Counted from the stretch's first letter, positions 44,822-57,686 are shown. The stretch: 64,000 nucleotides of DNA from Thalassia testudinum (GCA_037157565.1 JAZHRO010000002.1:74946001-75010000), one strand, 5' to 3'. Notes: a model not told the origin generated them from the letters alone. Made by a program: numbers and translations.

Positions 44822-47800
44822 TGATGGTAACACCATCATCTACCATAACTAGCTTGAATTAGTTGAAATCAAGAGATAAATGCTCCTGAATGATCGCCTG
44901 AGGATAGTAATTCCATTCAGATCTGTTTTGAGAAGAAAACACTAAAACAGGGCTAAATCTGTAGTTTTAACATCACATCATGAATATAGAGTAACCATGG
45001 GGTCACCCAAGGGTTAATTAGAGGTCAATTGAGCATAAAAAGATAAAAAAGTGGGTCCACACTCATAGAAAGAGGGTTTTGTGCATTTCGAGAATCAAAA
45101 TAATATACAAAACCCTAATTCTCAACCCCACTTGAATTGAAGAGGTTCTGGTCAGGATAAAATTTATCTAAACCTCATAAATTCATAGAAAAATATTCTA
45201 AGAGGTTTGGTATCTTTGGTTTGACCATTTGAACTCATTTTGACCTAGAACAGAGTTTTAGACGAGAATTTGCATTGATTTGGGTTTCTGTGCATTTTAC
45301 CCAATCAAATGTAGTCAAAACTCAAATCCAAGTTCACCATTAGATTCCTTTGGTCCAAATAAGGTTAAGGCCAAAATTTAGACTCAATCAGGACCCATCT
45401 TGACCTAGTTTATAATTTAGTCTCTAAAATATCTATTTCTTACACTCAAACCCCTAGGTTTTAAGTTTATTACAAATAGCCTCCTAACTTTGTCGCATTC
45501 CTTGCATTTAGGTCACTGTCGCCATGAATAGTGTGAGAAAACCTCAAACCCAAACCACTGAGCTTCAATCAAGGATTTCTCCTTGATTTGTCAATCAATT
45601 CCCTCCAAAATTAGAGGGAATGATCTTTAGGAAATTCCCTAGCGATTGAACTCGGTCTTGAATCCTAAGATGGATCCTAGAGTGTCGGCGAGCACGAGAA
45701 AAATTAGGAGTTTAGGTTTTCAAACTCGTAAGCAAACATGAAAATTTCACACGTTTGAGGGCCTGGTCCTCCTCTATTTAAACTCCTCGAAGATCCTAGG
45801 TCCAATTCGAGTCCAGTTAAGGCCATAAAAAGCTCTTCTTCCTCTTCTTCAGCCGCCTCCGACTTTGACTCTGGTGAGCTTCCCCAACCCCTTCACTAGG
45901 TCGGTTAACGTCCAAATTGACCGGCTCTACTTCTTCTCCAAGTGCATCCGCTCCTTGCCAATCATAGTAGGGGCCTCTTCCATTTTCTTCCTCGTCGCCC
46001 GACCTCACCGGAGGTTTCATCCCTTCCATGTCTGGCAAGGCACGTTGACGCAGAAATCCTTCCCCTTCTGTCCATAAATTAGGTCTTCTTCTTCCTCTCC
46101 CTTTCTAGGTTAAGTTTAACCCCTTTAGACCCTAATTCAACCACCGAACCACATCCTCCCCCTCCGTCTTCCCCGACTCCGGCCGTGCCTCCGACGTGGT
46201 CGCATGACCACCACAAACTTCCAATCACCAAACCGATGCCACCAAAACCATCGCCTCACACCCCTAAACCAAAGCCTAAACTTATTTAGGGTTTTGAAGC
46301 CCCACAACCCTCACCACACAACCCATGGCTCCGATGTCCTCCCTGACATCATCCAGCCACCCTACACCGCCATTCACCAAATCAAACCCACCGTCGCACT
46401 CCACACCTCATGGTGACTCTTGTGAACCTTTTCATTAAGGCGTTTAGCCCGTATTTTGGCTTTCAGGTACTTGTCGTCGTCGTCGATCACTCCATGTCCG
46501 ACCGCTCAACTTCAGCAACCAACCATTGCACCACCACCTTCAATTCAGGCAGAATTGCATCGCAAAGCCTATTGGACCTTGGATTAGAGAGGGGAGCTCA
46601 ACAGCAGTGCGAATTGGATGAGCAACCTCCCATAGCTATAGCAGCAAAAGCACTTTGGTTTAGTCCCACATCGTGGGCTTCAAAACTAAAACGCCGCATT
46701 AAAGGAATTCTTCTCATCGGCTTATCGCCTCGACACAGGGGTGAAGGTCCCTGATGATAACATCATCATCAGCCATAACTAGCTTTATTTAGTCACAATC
46801 AAGGAATAAATGCTCCTACATAACCGCTAGAGGACTGTAATTCATTGCAAATCCTTTTTGAGAGAAATGCAAGAAACCATGGTTAAAACTGTAATTTTAC
46901 CATCATATCATGAATGTAGAATAACCACAGGTTTTCTCAGTGGTTAATCAAAGGTCAAATGGCCTTAAGAGTCTAATAAGTGGGTTAGAACAGATAGAAA
47001 AAGGTTTTTGCATGTTTTGAGAATTAAATGACTTCTAAAATCCTAAAAATAGATCCTCTTAATTAACAGAGGTTCTGGTTAGGATAAAATTCACCTAAAC
47101 CCTCTAAAATTTATAGAAAAATATTCTCTAAGGTTTGGTACCTTCAATTTGACCATCAGAACCCATCTTGACGTAAAATAGAGTCTCAGACAGACTTTTG
47201 CCCTAATTTGGGTTCTTGCATAAATTGCCTAGCCAAACTTGGTCAAATCTAAATCTAACTTGACCATTGGATTTCTTGAGTTCAAATTAGGTTTGGACCA
47301 AAATTTGGGCCCAATTTGAAATCATCTTGACCTAGTTTGCAATTTGATCTTATCTGATTCTTTTATCTCATACATAAGCCCCTAACTTTTAAATTTCTTA
47401 CAAATAGCCCCCAACTTTGTCATCTTCTTCACAAAAAGGTCCTTGTTGCCCTGAAATCCTATTCCTACAACTCCAACATCCTTTGATTGAAGAGAACTCC
47501 TTCTCTGATCATCTCTTCCAAGATTGGAAGGGAGATTCCTTAAGGAGTCCTCTTTCCATTTAATCTAGTCATGAGCCCCAAAACCTTCCTAATCTCATGT
47601 GAACGCATGAGAGATTCAAGTATCCTAGAGTTTCCAATTCCGGCAAGCTTTCCTAGCTTCGGAAGCTTGCTTCCCAAGCTCAAAACACCCTCCAAAGGCC
47701 TATAAAAGAACCCCCAGATCAGATCGAATTCCCCAAACTCAATTTCGGCTGAAAAATCCCTAATTTCCTCTTTCCTCATCCGGCCGAATAGCTCCTCGAG

Positions 47801-50243
47801 CTCCGGGGACTCCCTCCAACTCCTCTCGTCATCTAACCACAATACCAGTGGTAGATTCTTCTTCCTCACTTTCCTCCGCGTCATGCAATACCAGCCGCCG
47901 TCACCCTCTCTTTGTCGTCGTCGGCGTCCCCCTCTACCGGGGTATCTTCTTCCCTGGCGCTGGCCTACCAACACTGGTGTCATTCCCCCCTTTCATCCAT
48001 TATATTAGGGCTAATTTAGCATCTTTAGGTCCCTAGATTAGTTTCCTATTCAAAAAATCTCAAAACAACCCTTGACACCATCGCAAACTGCCTTTGTCTC
48101 CACCTCTGGCAGCATCACCGGCAAGGGCTTCCGCTCGCTTCACACACTCAAACCCCTCTCCAACCGATCCAAAACCTTCGCCGTACTCCCCTCATCTAAA
48201 GCCCTAACTTATCGCACTCCACCATCCACCCGAACCCTCCACTGAACAAACCCATCATCTTCAACCTAAACCGACTTCGCCAGCCACCTACATGCATCCT
48301 CGCGCTACATCATGCACACCACCACGTTCATCGTGCTACAGCAAAGCTACTGAACCATCTGACGAGACCGCAAGGCCATGTTCTTCATTTCAGGTTGATC
48401 GCCATCGTCGCCATTACCATGAAGCTTCGAGCAAGCTTTGAAGCTTGCTTCCCAGCCAATAGCTCAAGGCGAAAGTACCAGGTGGTGTGGAATCATCAGA
48501 CGAACGTCTCCAAGTGGTCAATTGGGACGTTTGACCAACATTGAATGTGAATTGAATGAAGGAGCATCGCTACCGCTCATGCGAAGAAGATGGGGACTTT
48601 ATTCCCACATCGGTTGCTGAAGAGCGCCTGCAACGAGTTAAATTGATTTTGTCACATGGGCTTATCGCCTCAACTAACAAAGGGGGGTGAGGTCCCCTGC
48701 ACGTCCCTCACATGCACCTCACCCGTGACACTGCTTATGCGGGCCTGGTGCTGATTTGACCCGCCTAACCCACACACTCCTTGCTCACCACCCACTACTG
48801 GTGAGCCTGGTCCTAGGTGCGCTCACCCATTTACCGGATAACTTGGACCTTGGCCTTGGGAAGGCGGGAAAGAAGGAGGAAACCCAGAGAGAAAGGAAAG
48901 AGAGTGCGGGGAAGGGAGGTTTTGCTCTCTGTGACACTTAGTCACTGGAGGGATTGCCTCCCTTTGTGCGTGAAGAAGAAAGAAGAGGAGGAAAGGAAGA
49001 AGGCCTTGATAAAAGCCAAAGAGAAGAAGAAGAGCAGAAGCAGAAGGAAAGAAAGAAGAGAAGAGGAAGAAGAAGAATAGTGCTTCCCTAGCACTGTAGC
49101 ACCTATTGGTTAAGCCGTCTGATTAAATGCTCAGCCGTCTGATGCTTGATTGAGAGGCTTTACCTGGTTGATACTGTTAATCCATTTGAGTACCTAAGTT
49201 TGAATGGTCGATGGCACTGTTGCATTATTCGAACTCAATGCATATATGCTTAAATCGAATAATTGGTGATCTAAATCACCATTGTTTTTGCTTTGAGATT
49301 CTTTTTGTTTTGCATAACCATTGTTCAACTTAGGCTTTACATTGATTATCATTTCTAAGTAACTGTTATTCATTTCTTGATGTTATTTGGCTTGAATCTT
49401 ATGCTCATTTACATTAATTATTGAGATTAGTGATTGAATTCTTATTTGCTTCTTGTGTTCGACCTCGGACTTCAATTCGAGTGTAAATTTTATTTGTTTT
49501 CAAGTGATTTCGATCTATGCTACGACGCAGCTTTTATAACCTCGATTTCGCTCGATCAACAGTCCCTGCTCACTTGACCTCTACACACCTCACCCGCCTC
49601 ACATGCCGCTGGGTTTGGTCCCTTGCTCTCGACCCGATTACACAGTTACTGTTACCCGTATACCCTATACCCGATTCTGGAAAGAGGAAAGAGAGAAGAA
49701 AATCTGAGGGGGGTCGGGGGTGGTTTTGCATTGTTGTGCCTTGGGAAACGTGCCTCTACACTCAACACTTAGCTGTTTCAGAGGTGGTGTCTCCTTGTGC
49801 TACTTAACTACTTTAAGGCGTCTAGCCTTGTGCTGATGTTGGTTCGAAGTATTATGGACTAATTGGCTGACGTGGCAAGTGGTTGAGAAACACTGTAGAG
49901 AAATTGAATTGGTTGATATATTGGGATTTGTGCTTGATTGGTGGATATAATTGGTGATTCAAATCACTATTTTTAGGGTTTCTTAATCTTCTTTTTATCT
50001 AGTTGTTTCTTGAGATATAATTGTTACTATTGAATATCATTTTGAGTAGATTTTATTCATTCATTTCTTTATCATTGTGCTCATTGATTTATATTATGAT
50101 TAGAGTGTGAATTTTAAATTTGATCCCTGCAAATGACCTCGGACTCAATTCTTATTTTCGAAATTATAAATTTTAAATGTTGTATCGCTTTTGTTGACTG
50201 TACTACAACACGTATTTTAAAAATGTATGAAAGTGATGCAACA
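44822..50243 (+). repeat. Solo LTR G2 with G3 inside
   Basis: Starts TGATGGTAACACCATCATC and ends near GTGATGCAACA. AGGTA (44817-44821) and AGGTG (50244-50248) are the likely duplication. Removing G3 leaves about 2.6 kb. It shows a TATA-like CTATTTAAACTCC (45773) and the same CTACAACACG...TTTTAAAAA tail as G1 and G4. It interrupts the third ORF of L. Confidence 0.82.
46752..49561 (+). repeat. Solo LTR G3
   Basis: 2810 bp, TGATGATAACATCATCATC to CGCTCGATCAACA, perfect duplication GTCCC at 46747-46751 and 49562-49566. TATAAAAG at 47701-47708. A GA-rich stretch with GAAGAAG runs lies at 48870-49080. It is inserted into its own family member G2 at the sequence GGTCCC. Confidence 0.93.
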
Positions 50244-50248
50244 AGGTG

Positions 50249-50908
50249 GAAGCACAATAATGAGTGAAAAGAAAATGAATGAAATCATGTTCCAGTTTAT
50301 GGGAAATCGAGCAATAATAGCATAGATAAGCGGTAAAATATCAATGGGAACTTTGTAAAATCCCAAATATTTTGTCCTTAAGTTCCATGCTAAGATGCGA
50401 AATAAAACACAAGAAAACATAATAATGTTAGGAGCAACTAGGGACTTTCCCTGACAACTAGGTTGAAGAAGTGTTTCATGAATTTGAGTGGTATAGTAAA
50501 TTTCTCTTTTAGAGAACTAAATACATGACCTTCATTTGGACATTGGGTAATTATAGATAGAAATTTAAGTGTTACAATTACTCTTTTCCAAATATGTTGG
50601 AAGTTAGGACAAGATGACCTTAGTTTTCTTATTCTTGGAGATTTATAAAAAATAGGCAGTTGACATTGGGATAAATTCCAGAAACATCGACGAAAAATGC
50701 CTCCTCAAAGAAATGCATCAAATGTTTTTCGGAAAAACAATCAGTAAAACCAACAAGATGAAGACTAACGTCTTTCCACTCAACAAGCCTATAATGGTGA
50801 AGCTTTAGACCTTTATAAAAATCAAATTCTATTTGGCATCCTCATTAGTGCGAAGTTTATGGAAAGCATCTTGAGGTGCCTTAGCCGTAGCCTTAGATTT
50901 TGGTGACA
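50249..50908 (-). pseudogene. N-terminal part of the L third ORF, PTP-like
   Basis: The start reads MSPKSKATAKAPQDAFHKL at 50908, then in shifting frames FYKGLKLHHYRLVEWKDVSL, HLMHFFEEAFFVDVSGIYPN, and the open piece 50217-50420 with RILAWNLRTKYLGFYKVPID, ILPLIYAIIARFPINWNMI. The arrangement (RxIxxxNLxPKxGxxxxVxxxDxxLIxxIxxxxxIN) resembles the 'putative plant transposon protein' domain family, of unknown function. Several stops. In position (after pol, before the polypurine tracts) it corresponds to the env-like ORF of some Sireviruses, but I see no signal peptide or transmembrane pattern. Confidence 0.5.
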
Positions 50909-51084
50909 TCTTATCACATCAAAGAAAACAAGAGACATATACAAAAGTATTAGCAATATGAACTACAAAATAAATAGATTGGCACTGGTATTAATCACTA
51001 GTACCAATCCATCATATTTTGGTACTTGTGAGGACTACTGGTATTGTGTGCATTATATAGAATATGACGAGTCCATTTTAATGG

Positions 51085-52660
51085 ACTATTGTTATGCCTA
51101 AGTTATTCTTACATTTTATGTTTGTTAATACCTACATTAGGTCATAAAATGATTGCATCTATTATATTACATTCTATAACTTATTATGTAATTATTTTAT
51201 GTTTCATTATTGTAAGAATAATTTGTGCAAAGAAAAGGGTGGTGAAAAGAAATTCCCCCCCCACAGATCTCTCAACCTCCGACTGGCCTCAACAACTCCA
51301 TCAATAGCTGCCGGCCAAGTTTAGTAAGGGATTTGAAAATCCCTTGACTTGCACCAGGGAGGAGATAAAAGAGAGGATCTGAGGGGCTTGGCAGGGAGGA
51401 CAACTGGGGAAAAGATCCTGCGTGCACCGTGAAGAAGGCGTGCATTGTGGACCCTTTCATCTTCCCCCACCGTGAGCCTTGCAAGCGTGCCTCTAGCCCT
51501 TGTGCATAGCCACAGCCCTCCAAGCACACGCTCCATTCTCTCAAGTCTGCCTCACCGCGCCCTTGCAAGCGCGAAGAGCAGTCACCGCGCGCCTCCACCA
51601 CCCTCTCTACACAGCCGCGGCCTTTCCATCCTCTCCCACCACACACCCGTAGCCTGCCCTACCACGCGCCTGCAGCCAAGCCCTTGCAAGCGAGTCACCG
51701 CCTCCAAGCGCGCGCCCTCACACAACATCAGCGCCCTCGCGAGCGCGCAGCGCCTTCACCATGCGCGCGCCATCACGCACTACAAACTGCGCGAGTCTCC
51801 TCCTCTTCGTCATCTTCTTCCTCTCTAGCGACCCTGCAAGAACCCAAAGTAGCCACTGCCACAGCAGTGCAGTGCCCCCACCGCCCGCAGCACCGCAGCC
51901 ACAGCGCATGCGCTTAGCATTCTCACCAAGCAGCCACGCACGGCCCATGCGTGCAGCCATAGCAGCCGCAAGTGCCACCCACCGTCGTCAGGCCAGCTTT
52001 CTCCTCCGCCGTCCGGCCCCGTCCAACCACCTCCGGCTGTCGAGTCACCACCATCATGTAGCCCTCGTCGAGACGTGCCTTCCCAGAAAGCAGCTCCTCC
52101 CACGAAGCTTCCTTGTGCATGCAAAGAAGAGAGAGGAAGTTTCCTCTGTTTTTGCTTCAATTAAAAATTACATTGCATGCCACTGTCACTTTAATATTAT
52201 TATTTTACTCAAGCCACATTGCATGGATGCACTTATAATTTCGTAAATTTACTTAACTTGTGTTATGTGCATCATTCAACATTGAAATTCAATTCAGATT
52301 TGCATGCAATTCAAACTTACATGATATGTCACTACACATGCATCATATACATACTTTTGGGAGCTTGATTCCTGACGTGAAAATTACATAAATAGCCTTG
52401 AATTTTTAATGAAATTGCAAGCTCCATCTAGAGTAGCATATTCATCAAATTGAAGTCGCGAAGATGTTTGCAAACATTACAATCCTCTACTCGTGAATTT
52501 ATTGGTTCTATTCCTCCTTGTGGATACGACATCCTTTACGTGGTTTAAATTGATATTTATTTTAATCTTTGATTGAGAGATTTCCACCACATAAATTACA
52601 ACGACACATCATTTTATTGCTATTTTAATTAAGAGAAACTCTCTCTATCATAATACACAT
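51085..52660. repeat. GC-rich, LTR-like insert M (unresolved)
   Basis: Base composition changes sharply: 51250-52130 is GC-rich with alanine/serine-rich frames in every phase, flanked by AT-rich sequence beginning TGTTATGCCTAAG (51090) and ending near ACAACGACACATC (52600). The linker sequences on both sides (CACTGGTATTAATCAC at 50985 and CGTACTGGTATTAGTTGG at 52690) are alike, as expected if M interrupts the linker of L. I could not fix the ends or a duplication. Confidence 0.35.
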
Positions 52661-52835
52661 AAGCCTGTGGGTATCGGTATTGGTCTTGCGTACTGGTATT
52701 AGTTGGCATACAAGTCCAACCAAAGAATGGCCAGGTATCGATACTCACCATCAGCACTGGTACCTACAACCACAAGCAGGCATTTGCTACAACCAAAAAG
52801 TATCGGTATTGATGATGGGTGTCAGTTCCAGTTTA

Positions 52836-54572
52836 TGTTGGTGCAAATGCACCATGATCATTAATTTTGATGATAACAAAATACGTGTACTTTAATATTT
52901 GCATTTAAGCGTATAAGTTTTAGGATTAATGCAAAAGAAAGCAAGCATAAGGAACTTATACATGGGCAAAAGCATCAAGGAGCATGGAGGAAACTAAAGG
53001 AGGAGCTTCATGGAGGAGATGGAGCTTTGGATAGAGTGAAAGCTTGAAGAGAAGAAGAATAGGACTTACGATGCTTTATTGTAATATTTCCTTTATTTTG
53101 CTCTTTATTTTCCTTATATTCTTTGTTAAAGATCCTAAAGTATAACACCTTAATCCTAGGAACACTTACACACCCTTAGGACACTTAGGCAAACCTTAGA
53201 ACAAACTTAGAAGTCCAAAATAGGATTTAGACAACCTGATCAGACGTCCAACATTAGTATCAGACGCCTGATCTTGGACTTCAAGTTGTTTGATACTCTC
53301 ACCAGGTGCCTAATAACCTAGGCTGGTGGTAGTGGTTTCTGATCTTTGTAATCAGACGACCTAACCCTATTCCAGACGTCTGATAGCTTTGCCTAATGTC
53401 CAACAATAGGATCATTGGTCCTACAGCCCAACTCCTTTGAGAACATTGTTAGGAATATTTTATTAATATTATCAAATGTCCATAGAGCCGTCAAGACGTC
53501 TGATAAAGAGACATTATACCAAATCTAACCCAAATTAAGATTTGTCAGACCCATATGGCCGTTGGCCTCTAGGGAAATTAATTCCTGCAGAACACCCTTT
53601 GTATCAGACTTCTAGATCATCTGTCAGACATCCAACCTGTCGTCTAACACATATACACAAGAACCCTGTTTGGATCTGGTCCAAAATAGGAACAAACCCA
53701 CATCGAATTAGACATCCAAATTTCTTTTAGACATCCTAGAATAGCTCTCCAGACGTCTGACTAGATCCTTGTTTAGATTTGATCAATTCCAAGAAACACT
53801 CCCTGTAGAATTAGACGACCAGACCTTTCATCAGATGTTGGACCAGATGTTTAACCCAAAAATCAGTCGTCTGATAATGTTGCCAAACTCATTTATGAGC
53901 TGATTTCAAGCTGATTTCTCTTGGAAACACCCCCAACGGCTATATGGCCATTCCCAAGCCTTCTTGAAGGTTTCTAGCACATCTATAAGTAGATAGGAGC
54001 CTCTCCTTTGTAAAGACACCTTGAGAAAATTCTTTCCACCATTATACACATTTTATGAAAGATCAAGAAGAGAAAATTCTATCAATTGCTCTCCAAGCTC
54101 TAGACTTCACATCTGAGAGCATCAAATCCCTACACAATCACGCTTACTCAGTTCCATCATAAGAGAAGTCACCTTGCCTATAGTAGCATAATTTAAATTA
54201 AACTTTATGGCTATGTAGGCTTTCTTGTATTTTCATTTTTCTTTAGTTAGGTATTCACGTGGTGAATTCCTGTCTCCTTCGTAAGACAAAATACTCTTCG
54301 TAAAGAAGACGGGTTTAAGGTACGCTACCTTCGGGTCAAAGTAGCGTGGTTGTATTGAGGTTGAACTACTCTCATTCAAGTAGTTCGGTTAGGGATTTGG
54401 TTGATTCGGTCGACTGGAAAATTCAAAGTTGAGAGGCTTAGGTGGTGGTTTTCACTCTTGGGGTTTCCACCTAAAAATTTGTTATATCTTGTGGTGAATA
54501 ATTTTATATGATTGAATTTTTATTCACATATTTTTATGTTGCACTATTCACCCCCTTTCTAATGTAATTTCA
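52836..54572 (+). repeat. Solo LTR S2 (Sirevirus)
   Basis: 1737 bp, TGTTGGTGCAAATGCACC to TGTAATTTCA, matching the S1 5' LTR in length and content, with TATA-like CTATAAGTAG at 53983. GTTTA (52831-52835) and GTTGG (54573-54577) may be the duplication, poorly conserved. AGACGTCT words recur at 53240-53760. No gag or polypurine region is attached on either side. Confidence 0.75.
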
Positions 54573-55070
54573 GTTGGTACTGGTTGAAAAAAAATATAAC
54601 AGCATCATCAACAACAGCAGGTTATGGAAGAGAGAAAAAAATCTAAAAGAGAAGCATGACCCTAAGAGAGAAGAGTATATTACCTTGGAGAGATCCTTGA
54701 AGAGGTCTTAAATGAGTGGGAGTGGAGAATACCTTGGAGAGGACTCGTGGAGAGAAAAAAGAACTAGGGATTTGAAGTGATGAAATGGGACAAGTTGTTG
54801 CATAAGCTCTCTTTTATATGGGATGGGTCATGTGTAAGGCACATGACCACTTAAGTGGTTGAGAGAATGAAAATTTAAAATCTAGGTATTGATTCAAGAA
54901 TTAAATCAACCACCTAAGTTAGGTAAACATATTGCAAATAACACCCTGAAATTTTCAATAATGTGGAAATATTGTAGTATACCCCTCTGGGGTAAGATTA
55001 GGTAAATTGCAATTAAGGCCTTGGGGTTTTTGATAATTATAAACAAATTGGAAAATAATCAAATATTTAA
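54573..55070 (-). other. Linker between pol and third ORF of Sirevirus L
   Basis: About 500 bp with no recognisable reading frame on either strand. Read on the minus strand it follows the end of pol and is interrupted by S2. Confidence 0.4.
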
Positions 55071-56218
55071 TTTTGAATTTCTCTTATAGTACAAAGTCCC
55101 AATTTTCTTCTTATAAAGCAGAACCTTTCTATGCAAGAGGTTTTGTAAAACTGTCTACCAATTGATTTTTGGTGTTTATAAATTCTAAGTGAATGGCACC
55201 CTTAAGCACATTATCTTTAAGAAAATGATATTGAAAATTTTTGTGCTTGATACGTGAATAATGTACCTGCTTCTTAAATAAATTGATTGCGTTAATGCTG
55301 TCACGTAGAATTTTAGTAGAATTTTAGAATGTACAAAATTCACCAAAATCGGGCAAAGTTTATTTCATCCAAATGACCTGAGAGTAAGAGAGTGAAGCAG
55401 TAATATATTCTGCTTCGATCGTAGAAAGTGAAACACATGTCTGTTTCTTAGATAACCAAGATACTAGAGATTCTCCAATGAAATGACAAGTGCCACTAGT
55501 GTTCTTTTGATCTGTTCGACTCCCCGCATAGTCTGCATTACTATAGGATAGTAGGTCTAAAGTTTGTGCTTTTTGATCAAAGAGACTCAGTTCTCTTATG
55601 CTATTTAGGTATCTAAATATTCTTTTTACTACATTTAAATGAGATTCCTTGGATTCAGATTGAAATCTTATACATAAATATTTAGGTATCTAAATATTGG
55701 GTCTAGAGGTTGTAAGGTATAGCAGTGTACCTATCATACCCCGGTATTTCTTTTCATCTACTTTCTTGCTAAATAAGTCTTTACCAAAAGAAGTAGATGG
55801 AATAATTGGAGTCTCTTTTTCTTTTACATTTTCAAAGTCAAACTTCTTGAGAATTTTAAGAACATACTTGATTTGACTAATGTAAATTTTTGTATCCAAT
55901 TGTTGGTTTGGAGACCTATGAAGAACTTGAGTTTACCCATCATACTCATTTCAAACTCAGCCTTCAAAGTCTCACTAAAGCTCTAACATAGGGACTCATT
56001 TGTTGATTCAAATATGATATTGTCGACGTATATCTGGACCAACAGGATGTCATTTCTTTCTTCCTTTACAAATAGAGTGAAGTCAACAACTCCCAATCCG
56101 ATATCCATATTGGAGAAGGAAGGACTTGAGTCAATCATATTAGTCCCTTGGAGCTTGTTTAAGTCTATATAACACCTTATTGAGCTTGTATACATGCTCT
56201 GGGTGTGTTAGGTCATCG
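55070..56218 (-). pseudogene. Sirevirus pol C-terminus of L: RT end and RNase H
   Basis: From the right: HPEHVYKLNKVLYRLKQAP (56150-56210), DFTLFVKEERNDILLVQIYV then DNIIFESTNESLC (active site YVDN instead of YVDD), then KIYISQIKYVLKILKKFDFE and KYRGMIGTLLYLTTSRPNI (55690-55899). RNase H follows at 55380-55560 (NADYAGSRTDQKNTSGTCHF ... LVSWLSKKQT ... STIEAEY). The pol end, FLKDNVLKGAIHLEFINTKN and SFTKPLA, lies near 55100-55200. Stops and frameshifts are present. The order and the QIYVDDIIFGSTN signature are those of Sireviruses. It is broken at 56218 by J. Confidence 0.82.
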
Positions 56219-57686
56219 TGTAAAGCCCCGAACCTACTATTTGAGGATAATTTTGGGCTAAGTACGTCGAGACGAACCCATTGGTGTTCGTCGAGCATGA
56301 ATTAGGTTTATATATCTTGAAAGTTAAAAAATTTACATTTTAATCAAATAGTATCAACCCTAAAAACAAAATGTACTCGAAATATGTCGAAATTAATGTC
56401 ATTAAATTCCTATCATCATAAGTTTTCCAACAAAAATAATTTCGTACCGAACCAAAATCGTTTGCTGTAAAGATAGGTAGGACACCTAAACTCTAATTTT
56501 GGTTAATTAATGATCCTTAAGATATATTTATACAACCACCTAGAGTGAGTTATTTATGGATTTATTAAATTATGCTATTCTTCTTGCAATAAGCCATCGG
56601 ATGTAATTTCATCTAGTTTTTTTTTTCTCCCTTTTTGCCAACGAACTCCGCTGCTGACATTAGAAATTATCCGTTTCTTTTTTTTTTTGTTTCCTTCTTC
56701 GTCCTTCTTTTCTTTTCTCTCTTTTCTTCTCCGTTTTCTCGTATGCGTACCGCCAATAGGGCCCTCTCCTCTTCTATGTAGGCACCCCTACCAAAACCGT
56801 AGGAGAAAATATCTAGTCGCCACCCCCGGGTTCCCAAGCGAGAGCGAGAGAGAGAGAAAGAGAACGAGCGGGAGAGAAGGGGGTCGAGGAGGGAAGGGCG
56901 GACCATAGCCTTTCCTCTTCTTGCTCGTCTCCGACAGAAGGCTGCGGCCGTGGGACCGACCACGGACACCGTTGCACGAAGAGAACGAACGACGTGGTAT
57001 CATGCGTCCCTCCTCCTTTTCTGTTTATTCTCGTTTTCGTCGTCAAGGAAAGAACGAGCCAGTTGAGAGGAGATAGGGAAGACGACGGTGGAGGGGAAGG
57101 GCGGCTGAGGAGGCCGGCGAACGGCCGGCGTGGTCACTCGCCATGCATGCATGGGTGTTGCACCCATCGTGTAGGGAAAACGTGAGGCGAAGAGGAAGTC
57201 GATCGTGAGGAAGAAGGAGGGGAGGACGGGTCTTGCCGGCGGCCGTCAGTGATGGAGTGCTGGCGGGGTGAGGCGGCCATGCATGGCCTGCGTGCAGCGC
57301 GTGAACAGTGCCCGTAGAAGAGATGAAACGGGGAAGAAGATAAAGGAGAAGAAGACGAGGTGGGGGGTGGGTGCGGGGGTGCGCGCGCGCGTTGGTTTAG
57401 TTTGAAACTATTACGCTTAACAAATTATAAGTTTGTATTATTACGTACAGGTCCCTGATAGCTGTTTCTTCATTTGATTAATTTAGGGAGCAATCTAACT
57501 ATGTTTTTAGCGAGCCACGTACCGTTAGAAGTGAGTTGAGATGTACTTTGACGTGGTAAGGTCTAATTCCCACCAAGAGGGGTAAATTTTGATCATACCC
57601 CTAAGATTTGCATTATCCACTTTTTGATTGGGTTATGTCTATTTGAAACTAAATACTCGAAACATACGTAGAATTCAATGAGTCCC
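56219..57686 (+). repeat. Gypsy-like LTR J (right end unresolved)
   Basis: Starts TGTAAAGCCCCGAACC exactly where the pol frame of L is cut (preceded by CATCG at 56214-56218). This start is common in Tekay-type gypsy LTRs. The middle is GC-rich with a (GC/GT)n tract at 57380-57396. No second CATCG was found within reach, and F5 follows directly, so J may continue beyond F5 or be truncated. No gene is seen. Confidence 0.45.

Larger units (their letters stand above)
31014..56218 (-). mobile_element. Sirevirus (copia) element L, 3' LTR to pol, multiply invaded
   Basis: On the minus strand this element runs pol (56218 to about 55070), a short linker, a PTP-like ORF (pieces between 50908 and 35430), multiple polypurine tracts (35002-35180) and the 3' LTR (35001 to 31014). 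Insertions within it are S2, M (tentative), G2 with G3, S1 with P, F3 and F2; four of these have clear 5-bp duplications. TTTTA precedes its LTR at 31009-31013; the other copy would lie beyond the window. Its 5' half is interrupted at 56218 by element J. RT motif QIYVDNIIF and multiple polypurine tracts are Sirevirus marks. Confidence 0.7.

Noticed and set aside
51272..52246. Overlapping 110-160-residue ORFs on both strands
   Set aside because: Open in several phases because of GC-rich composition; no motif recognised.
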